Assembly: GCA_963576565.1 (NCBI GenBank)
Contig: OY755039.1
Coordinates: forward strand, 139,313,369 to 139,377,368
DNA: 64,000 nt
Direction of reading: 5' to 3'
Source: Aspidapion aeneum
Taxonomy: Eukaryota; Arthropoda; Insecta; Coleoptera; Brentidae
The notes under the pieces are model-generated. The model made no database searches and was not told the DNA's origin. It saw only the letters and a program-made list of their open reading frames with translations. Position 1 is the first letter of the stretch. Every line of letters starts with the position of its first letter. Shown here in pieces: positions 56,404 through 64,000 of the stretch. Made by a program: the position numbers and the translations under genes.

Positions 56404-56943
56404 GCAACTCAATACAGAGTGATATTCAGCCCTAGATTTTTCCAAGGTGTTACTAGCCCACATTGCTAAGTTTGTCACTAACAAGCACGTCACTATTTCT
56501 CTGCCAGGTTTTCCTTCTTATGGCCTCTGCAATAACGGAAAATCCTCAGGATGCATTAAGGATATTTTTTTTTTCTAGAATCTGATTTTTTGAGAAATTA
56601 GTGGCTACATCTGAGTATGTTAAATTTTATAAACCCTTTTCCATACTTTACACAAGCACGCAGTCGAATGAAACTAAAAAATTGCCAAAGGCATCGATAC
56701 ATGAGTGGTGGTAATGCAACCCCACAGTCCATAAAAATGCAACTGAAAGGGATGAGATTTATTAGACCTAGATTTTCCCAAGGTGTTAGTATCCCACATA
56801 GCTAAGTTTGTCACTAACAGAAACGTCACTATATAGCTCTACAAGATTTTTCATCTAATGAATTTTTCAATAACGCCAGATCCTCAGGAAGCATTCAGGA
56901 TAGTAATTTTTTTCTAGGATCTGCGTTTTTGGGAAATACGTCG

Positions 56944-57563
56944 CTACATATAAGTCGGTTTAATTTTATAAGCCCTTTTCCATACTTCACACAAGCATAC
57001 AGTGGAATGAAACCTATAAAATATTGCGAGATGCATCGAGACATGGATAGGGTGAGATTCAGCCCTAGATTTTTCCAAGGTGTTGATAGCCCACATGGCT
57101 AAGTTTGTCACTAACAAAAACGTCACTTTTTCCCTACCAGGTTTTCTTCTAATGTGCTCCGCAGTGACGCAAGATCTTCTAGAAGCATCTAGGATAAAAA
57201 TGGTTTGACAAGTGGTTTGAACCAAAGAAGCTACGGCTGTTGCAAGAACCAGTAACGTATTTTTTTGAATGGTGAATTGACCACCGATAATGGTAAACGT
57301 ACTATAGATATACATTCCTGTTTGTGCTCCAACCAAGAGAATGTTATCAAGTTGCAGATTTTTGGTCCCGTCATATTTTAGTTGACGCATTTGCCACATT
57401 CCTATAATAGAAGCCAGTGTTGTCAAACCATAAAGAGTTATTTCACAAATATTCACTTCAATAACTGTCAGTCCCACGAACGAGATATCAGCACGAAAAA
57501 TAAAATAAGACCTTTAATTGTCAAAACTAAAAACAAAATCCCCACAAATAGACCTTTATGACG
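56944..57563 (-). pseudogene. Otopetrin exon pseudo-copy P1
   Basis: The frame from GLTVIEVNICEITLYGLTTL to KIKPTYM is open but has an in-frame loss of about 14 codons: HPI is joined directly to HVSMHLAIF, removing QLHFYGLWAWTIIT. The common 7-nt deletion near 57475 disconnects it from the preceding helix. There is no splice acceptor of its own in view. Confidence 0.87.
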
Positions 57564-58093
57564 CTACTGAATATAGAGTGACATTCAGCCCTAGATTTTT
57601 CCAAGGTGTTAGTCACATTGCTAAGTTTTTCACTAACAAACACGTCACTATGTCTTTGCCAGGTTTTCCTTCTTATGGCCTCTGCAATAACGGAAAATCC
57701 TCAGGATGCATTAAGGATATTTTTTTTCTAGAATCTGATTTTTTGAGAAATTGGTCGCTACATCTGAGTAAGTTGAATTTTATAAACCCTTTTCCATACT
57801 TTACACAAGCACACAGTAATATGATAAGAAATTGCCAAAGGCATCGATACATCAGTGGTGGTAATGCAACCCCACAGTCCATAAAAATGCAACTGAATGG
57901 GATGAGATTTATTAGACCTTGATTTTCCCAAGGTGTTAGTATCCCACAAGACTAAGGTTGTCACTAACAAAAACGTCACTATATATCTCTACAAGGTTTT
58001 TCTTGTAATGGGCTTTTCAATAACGCCAGATCCTCAGGAAGCATTCAGAATAGTAATTTTTTTCTAGAATCTGCGTTTTTGGGAAATACGTCG

Positions 58094-59078
58094 CTACATA
58101 TAAGTCGGTTTAATTTTATAAGCCCTTTTCCATACTTCACACAAGCATACAGTGGAATGAAACCTATAAAATATTGCGAGAGGCATCGAGACATGGGTAA
58201 TAATAGTCCAAGCCCATAATCCATAAAAATGCAACTGGATAGGGTGAGATTCAGCCCTAGATTTTTCCAAGGTGTTGATAGCCCACATGGCTAAGTTTGT
58301 CACTAACAAAAACGTCACTATTTCCCTACCAGGTTTTCTTCTGATGTGCTCCGCAGTGACGCAAGATCTTCTAGAAGCATCTAGGATAAAAATGGTTTGA
58401 CAAGTGGTTTGAACCAAAGAAGCTACGGCTGTTGCAAGAACCAGTAACGTATTTTTTTGAATGGTGAATTGACCACCGATAATTGTGAACGTACTGTAGA
58501 TATACATTCCTGTTTGTGCTCCAACCAAGAGAATGTTATCAAGTTGTAGATTTTTGGTCCCGTCATATTTTAGTTGACGCATTTGCCACATTCCTATAAT
58601 AGAAGCCAGTGTTGTCAAACCATAAAGAGTTATTTCACAAATATTCACTTCAATAACAGCTAGTCCCACGAACTCAGAACGAGATATCAGCACGAAAAAT
58701 AAAATAAGACTTATGATTGTCAAAACTAAAAACAAAATTCCCAGAAATAGACCTTTATGAGCACTAGCGCAATCTACAGAATAATGATAAGGGCTTTTTT
58801 TAAACGAACTCATATCAGTCTTACTTCTGGTCACCTGGTTTACACTGCTCGGCGGCAACTTCGATATACTCTTCCACATGACATACAAAATGGCGGCGCA
58901 TATTAAACTGTACTCAATTGTGCAAGGAAACAAAAATGGCGACGCGTCCTGCACCAGAGATCCTATGATGTTAGTTCTTCGACATTCGTAAAGATGGTGG
59001 GGCCCTTTCAAACCTCTGGCCACTATGTGGTGAGTGTAGTGTGCTTCGGGAGGGTGTTCTTCGGTTACTGGGGGCAAC
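58094..59078 (-). CDS. Otopetrin proton channel, 3' terminal exon
   Basis: The exon encodes the C-terminal half of an otopetrin, a family of plasma-membrane proton-selective channels with 12 transmembrane segments. Its 327 codons are open. After a cytoplasmic or loop stretch with LKGPHHLYECRRTNIIGSL, hydrophobic segments fall at about residues 48-69, 108-132, 139-163, 181-204, 209-232, 253-270 and 286-306, roughly segments 7-12. Conserved-looking motifs are EYSLICAAILYVMWK, SVDCASAHKGLFLGI, HPIQLHFYGLWAW and MPLAIFYRFHSTVCLCEVWK; it ends KIKPTYM-stop. The 5' edge is a splice acceptor on the minus strand, tttttttcgtag before 59078, so translation enters in phase from an upstream exon not present here. 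Nothing damages the frame. Downstream lies an array of partial copies. Confidence 0.88.
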
Positions 59079-59329
59079 CTACGAAAAAAATTGGCAATAA
59101 AGAAAAAAATATTGAATATTCCCTCGAACTGAGTTGAAGCGTAAACTAGAAAATAAATTTGATCTCACAAATTTGAATGAAATTGAAACAAGATCGGGCC
59201 TTGCGAATTCACGTAAACTATTTTGGTTTCTGTAAATCCCCGGTAGGGACATTTAGCAGATCTCCCAATTAAAAAAACTGCATATTTTGATGAAAAACTA
59301 TGATTAACATCCACAAATTATTCGAGTCG
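59079..59329 (-). other. Intron sequence next to the otopetrin acceptor
   Basis: The sequence immediately upstream of the exon on the minus strand is AT-rich with no recognised repeat. By position it should be intron. No further otopetrin exon was found to position 64000. Confidence 0.5.
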
Positions 59330-60765
59330 GTAAAGCTGGAGGGACCATGATAAGGGGCCCAAAAACCATTGATGTCATTAATTGTTGCTAATTTGTTGCT
59401 AATTTGTTGCGGCAAAATTAATTTTGTTGCTGTAGCCGTTTACGAGAAAATTGTGGTCCCCTCAGGTTTACCGTAAAGCTAGGGGGACCACGCGTATCTC
59501 CGATTTGATAAGGAGTAGAAAGGTCAATTTTGCGGCATTATTTGTTGCTCGGAAGGCCCATCAACAATCAAAAGTAATATGGTCAAAAAAGTTAACCGTT
59601 ATTTTTTTATAGGCAAAAAACCATTTTTTTAAGTAAAGCTACTGAAACCAGCCATATCTCGTCACTGGATTGAGCTATCGGGATGAAACAAAAACTGGAT
59701 TTTGTTGCTCGCCTAGTACGAATTAGTTGCGGCAAAATCCATTTTGTTGCGGCGTTATTTTTGAAAAAGTTGTTATTTCGTAACATTGTAGAGGTCATAA
59801 CTCAAAAATGAACTAGGGGGCCCAAGAGTTTCATATGCCGTTAGATAGAGGATAACGAGTACTAATTAGTTGCGGAAGAACCAATTTTGTTGCTGTAGCC
59901 GTTTTCGAGAAATATGCGAAAAACTAGTTTTGGTAAAGTTAGGGGGACCAGCCATATCTCGTCACTGGAATGAGCTATTGGGATGAAACAAAAACTGGAT
60001 TTTGTTGCTCGCCTAGTACGAATTAGTTGCGGTAAAATCCATTTTGTTGCGGCCTTATTTTTGAAAAAGTTGTTATTTCGTAACATTTTAGGGGTCATAA
60101 CTCAAAAATGAACTAAGGGGCCCAAACGTTTCATATGCCGTTAGATAGAGGGTAACGAGTACTAATTAGTTGCGGAAGAACCAATTTTGTTGCTGTAGCC
60201 GTTTTTGAGAAATATGCGAAATACCAGTTTTGGTAAAGTTAGGGGGACCAGCCATATCTCGTCACTGGATTGAGCTATCGGGATGAACCAAAAACTGGAT
60301 TTTGTTGCTCGCCTAGTACGAATTAGTTGCGGCAAAATCCATTTTGTTGCGGCGTTATTTTTGAAAAAGTTGTTATTTCGTAACGTTGTAGGGGTCATAA
60401 CTCAAAAATGAACTAGGGGGCCCAAGAGTTTCATATGCCGTTAGATAGAGGGTAACGAGTACTAATTAGTTGCGGAAGAACCAATTTTGTTGCTGTAGCC
60501 GTTTTCGAGAAATATGCGAAAAACCAGTTTTGGTAAAGTTAGGGGGACCAGCCATATCTCGTCACTGGATTGAGCTATCGGGATGAAACAAAAACTGGAT
60601 TTTGTTGCTCGCCTAGTACGAATTAGTTGCATCAAAATCCATTTTGTTGCTGCGTTATTTTTGAAAAAGTTGTTATTTCGTAACATTTTAGGGGTCATAA
60701 CTCAAAAATGAACTAGGGGGCCCAAAAGTTTCATATGCCGTTAGATAAAGGGTAACGAGTACATT
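59330..60765 (-). repeat. 300-bp tandem repeat, left block (~4.7 units)
   Basis: The word ttagttgcggaagaaccaat recurs at about 59867, 60167 and 60467, exactly 300 apart; a diverged first unit starts near 59340. Each unit includes ggggaccagccatatctcgt, gatgaaacaaaaactggatt and gtaacattttaggggtcata. Because 300 is divisible by three, the same 78-codon open frame reappears in every unit; I regard it as a by-product. The block ends at a decayed mariner-like end (60760-60935). Confidence 0.88.
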
Positions 60766-60989
60766 TTAAATTCGTCCGCCATCTTAAATAAATTAAATAT
60801 ATTTATTCGCAATCTCAAAATCCAAAACTCTGATTAATTCTCTGTAAGGCGCAGTTTTTTTCTGAAAATCGGTTGTATCGTTCAAAAGTAATAAAGGTAA
60901 ACATTTTACCCGGTTTTATTTGACCCACCATCGCAGAAATTTGCCAATTGGGTCTGTTGCCCGGGACGCCTCGCCGTGTATCAGGCACT

Positions 60990-61870
60990 GGAAATCAACA
61001 GAACCAGAAGACAGATCTTCTTTGAGGACAATGAAGGCACAGTGTCCTATATTATATTTACACTGTAAAGTCACCGGATCCACAAGACGCTAGCCCTACC
61101 AAGTGTACTTTGGCTGCCTGACTTCCGCATGCGGAGATCTACCAATATTATTTACCTCATGTATTACAATAGATGAGCAGGGTGAACCACATGAAAATAG
61201 AAAGGTTCAAAAACCTAACCTAACGAAACCTAATCAAATCTAACTGAACCGCACCAAAGCAAACTGAACCAATAATTTTTTTCAAAAAAAAAGATGTTCC
61301 TGACTTCCTACCCGAGATCCTAGAGGATGTGAATCCGAACCGAACCTAACTAAACCGAACCAAACCTAACCTAACCAAACTATACTACAACACCGCTAAT
61401 TAGGTTTAGTTGGGTATGGTTAGGTTTGGATAGGTTCGGTTCGATTCGCTTCGGTTCGGTCCGGTTCGGTTCGGTTCGGATTCACACTCTCTAGGATCCG
61501 GGGAAAGAAGTCAGGAAAGTTTTTTTTTTGTTAAATTGTTGGTTCAGTTTGCTTTGGTTCGGTTCGGTTTGGTTCGGATTCACATCCTCTAGGATCCCGG
61601 GTAGTAAGTCAGGTCAGAAAAGTTTATTTTTGAAGAAAATTATTGGTTCAGTTTGCTTTGGTTCGGTTCGGTTAAATTTGATTAGGTTTCGTTAGGTTAA
61701 GTTTTTGAAACTTTCTATTTTCATGTAGTTAGAAATCAAGTGAAAATCACACTGCTCATCTATTGTAATACATGAGGTAAATAATATTGGTAGATCTGCG
61801 CATGCGGAAGTCAGGCAGCCAAAGTACTCTTGGTAGGGCTAGCGTCTTGTACCGGATCCTGGCTAGCCAT
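60990..61870. repeat. Palindromic spacer with cggtt/cctaa minisatellite centre
   Basis: Left arm words (gacgctagccctaccaagtg, ctggctgcctgacttccgc-like, ctaccaatattatttacctc, gaacc-rich tract) at 61085-61285 are inverted at 61640-61855 (gaggtaaataatattggtag, cttggtagggctagcgtctt-like). A second inner pair, gatcctagaggatgtgaatc (61316-61335), is inverted at about 61575-61595 and, in part, at 61480-61500. The centre (61335-61480) is a run of gaacc/ggttcggttcggttcggttc words. No coding motif. Confidence 0.75.
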
Positions 61871-61885
61871 CCAGGATGTAGTGGC

Positions 61886-62054
61886 GCTACTACCAGTGCA
61901 GTACGCAGAGGTGGAGGAGGTGCTTAGGAGCCTAACCCCCCCAGAGCCAATGAAAATTGACCCCCTAAACATCATTTTTCACCAAAAATGAAGATTAAAA
62001 TGTATCATTCAAGCCCCCCCCAAGAGTCATTTCTGCGTACGTCATTGCTACTAC
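61886..62054. mobile_element. ~153-bp hAT-like MITE with 7-8-bp target duplication
   Basis: The ends cagtgcagtacgcag (61894-61908) and ctgcgtacgtcattg (62033-62047) are inverted at 12 of 15 positions. Flanks are ctactac at 61887-61893 and 62048-62054, or gctactac if the shared G belongs to the duplication. C-rich runs lie inside both ends. Confidence 0.75.
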
Positions 62055-62357
62055 GCACTGTGGTGAAGGTAATATGAGTTGGCAGTGTACTGTGTTACAA
62101 CGAAAAAAAAAGACAAACATGGGCCAACTAAAATCCTTAAATGGTTTTTTAGATTGAAATATGTTCTTACCTAGACTTGAACGTTTATCCATCTTCACCA
62201 ACATTCCAGCACACTAGATTCATGTTTACCATAACATCAACTTTTGAAAAACTGTTGTTTGTTTATTTTTCATCGAGTTAATTTGGCTTGGAGGCAAATA
62301 AAATAGATGTGGTAATGTTACTTATTTAAATAAAAGCATATGTTACGAAATTACAAC
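62055..62357. other. Unrecognised spacer
   Basis: AT-rich sequence between the MITE and the right-hand 300-bp array; no motif was recognised. Confidence 0.4.
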
Positions 62358-64000
62358 TTTGTCATAAGTAGAACCGCAATAAAAATGAATTTTGGCGCAA
62401 CAAATTCGAACTACGCGAGCAACAAAATCCAGTTTTTGTTTCATCCCGATAGCTCAATCCAGTGACGAGATATGGTCCCCCTAACTTTACCAAAACTTGT
62501 TATTCGCATATTTCTCGAAAACGGCTACAGCAACAAAATTGGTTCTTCCGCAACTAATTAGTACTCGTTACCCTCTATCTAATGGCATATGAAACGTTTG
62601 GGACCCTTAGTTCATTTTTGAGTTATGACCCCTACAATGTTACGAAATAACAACTTTTTCAAAAATAAGGCCGCAACAAAATGGACTTTGCCGCAACTAA
62701 TTCGTACTAGGCGAACAACAAAATCCAGTTTTTGTTTCATCCCGATAGCTCAATCCAGTGACGAGATATGGCTGGTCCCCCTAACTTTACCAAAACTAGT
62801 TTTTCGCATATTTCTCGAAAACGGCTACAGCAACAAAACTGGTTCTTCCGCAACTAATTAGTACTCGTTACCCTCTATCTAACGGCATATGAAACGTTTG
62901 GGCCCCTTAGTTCATTTTTGAGTTATGACCCCTACAATGTTACGAAATAACAACTTTTTCAAAAATAAGGCCGCAACAAAATGGACTTTGCCGCAACTAA
63001 TTCGTACTAGGCGAACAACAAAATCCAGTTTTTGTTTCATCCCGATAGCTCAATCCAGTGACGAGATATGGCTGGTCCCCCTAACTTTACCAAAACTAGT
63101 TTTTCGCATATTTCTCGAAAACGGCTACAGCAACAAAACTGGTTCTTCCGCAACTAATTAGTACTCATTACCCTCTATCTAACGGCATGTGAAACGTTTG
63201 GGCCCCTTAGTTCATTTTTGAGTTGTGACCCCTACAATGTTACGAAATAACAACTTTTTCAAAAATAAGGCCGCAACAAAATGGATTTTGCCGCAACTAA
63301 TTCGTACTAGGCGAGCAACAAAATCCAGTTTTTGTTTCATCCCGATAGCTCAATCCAGTGACGAGATATGGCTGGTCCCCCTAATTTTCCCAAAACTGGT
63401 TTTTCGCATATTTCTCAAAAACGGCTACAGCAACAAAATTGGTTCTTCCGCAACTAATTAGTAGTCGTTATCGTCTATCTAACGGCATATGAAATTCTTG
63501 GGCCCCCTAGTTCATTTTTGAGTTATGACTCCTACAATGTGACGAAATAAGAACTTTTTCAAAAATAAGGCCGCAACAAAATGAATTTTGCATCAACTAA
63601 TTCGTACTAGGCGCGCAACAAAATCCAGTTTTTGTTTCATCCCGATAGCTCAATCCAGTGACGAGATATGGCTGGTCCCCCTAACTTTACCAAAACTAGT
63701 TTTTCGCATATTTCTCGAAAACGGCTACAGCAACAAAATTGGTTCTTCCGCAACTAATTAGTACTCGTTACCCTCTATCTAACGGCATATGAAACTCTTG
63801 GGCCCCCTAGTTCATTTTTGAGTTATGACCCCTACGATGTTACGAAATAACAACTTTTTCAAAAATAACGCCGCAACAAAATGGATTTTGCCGCAACTAA
63901 TTCGTACTAGGCGAGCAACAAAATCCAGTTTTTGTTTCATCCCGATAGCTCAATCCAGTGACGAGATATGGCTGGTCCCCCTAACTTTACCAAAACTAGT
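62358..64000 (+). repeat. 300-bp tandem repeat, right block (>5 units, inverted relative to left block)
   Basis: The unit of 59330-60765 appears in reverse complement, with gttcttccgcaactaattag at about 62542, 62842, 63142, 63442 and 63742. The block runs off the window edge. The units at 62625-62924 and 62925-63224 are almost identical, differing at a handful of positions, while outer units diverge more. The 78-codon frame recurs on the plus strand here. Confidence 0.88.

Larger units (their letters stand above)
53485..58093 (-). repeat. Tandem array derived from the otopetrin terminal exon
   Basis: The array lies immediately downstream of the otopetrin exon on the same strand. The exon-end word ttataarcccttttccatac recurs at about 53722, 54580, 55437, 55773, 56632, 56973, 57783 and 58123. 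Spacings alternate near 856 and 340 bp, giving a higher-order unit of about 1.2 kb. Each unit has one long copy (from the KGLFLGIL codons to the stop) and one or two short copies covering only the last ~80 codons. Junctions fall between the cgcaactgaat word in the middle of one copy and the start of the next. Segments between the four long pseudo-copies are such short copies. Confidence 0.85.

Noticed and set aside
53766..57477. Otopetrin pseudo-copies as alternative terminal exons
   Set aside because: None retains the splice acceptor or the first half of the exon. All share a 7-nt frameshifting deletion, and their left edges are fused to truncated neighbouring copies.
61190..61480. Telomeric (CCTAA/TTAGG) repeats
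   Set aside because: Only two or three adjacent cctaa words occur, mixed with ccgaa and other variants, inside a palindromic spacer. There is no uniform TTAGG run.
59607..63461. Repeated 78-codon frames as a gene family
   Set aside because: They recur only because the tandem unit is 300 bp, a multiple of three. There is no known domain, and no promoter or polyadenylation pattern was seen. Kept only as a weak finding for a codon test.

Overview
The window looks like repeat-dense nuclear DNA from an insect or other arthropod; I cannot name the species. It is AT-rich, has no operons, no ribosome-binding sites and no dense coding, and is built almost entirely of transposable-element debris, often nested two or three deep. 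The one convincing host-gene segment is the 3' terminal exon of an otopetrin proton channel (58094-59078, minus strand). Its upstream exons would lie to the right, beyond position 64000 or hidden in the repeats. The only long, apparently undamaged mobile-element gene is a Crypton-type tyrosine recombinase (ATG at 46175, stop ending 47356).

Layout. 1-4.3 kb: a Helitron-like repeat carrying a small MITE with an 8-bp target duplication, a foldback MITE, then a hAT element (1623-4235) interrupted by a second Helitron-like copy that is itself interrupted by a 5'-truncated Jockey-type LINE. 4.3-9.7 kb: mariner-like and pogo-like MITEs, a decayed ZMYM1-like hAT transposase, and two copies of a hairpin-ended element with a (GTCT)n core. 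10-22 kb: foldback and terminal-inverted-repeat (TIR) elements, one containing a tRNA-like promoter, a second hAT transposase relic, and more MITEs. 22-32.8 kb: a large inverted-repeat structure, a Ty3/gypsy integrase relic, a foldback with arms of about 0.6 kb, a pogo-like relic with a zinc-finger tail, and a foldback whose arms are tandem repeats. 33-43.8 kb: two oppositely oriented copies of one TIR family enclosing an RTE-like LINE relic, a foldback and a 587-bp element with 7-bp target duplications, followed by a 118-bp tandem array. 44.9-47.6 kb: a CCCTAG-ended element that encloses the Crypton, which sits between 14-bp perfect inverted repeats. 47.9-53.3 kb: TA-flanked elements, a tandem repeat of about 500 bp, a 193-bp MITE and two more copies of the 587-bp family. 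53.5-59.1 kb: the otopetrin exon and, downstream on the same strand, an array of partial pseudo-copies of its end. 59.3-64 kb: 300-bp tandem repeats in two opposed blocks around a palindromic spacer.

The parts do not form a pathway. The window records transposition, foldback formation and local tandem duplication next to one conserved membrane-protein gene. All family assignments come from reading motifs by eye; no database search was run. Boundaries without a stated target duplication are approximate.
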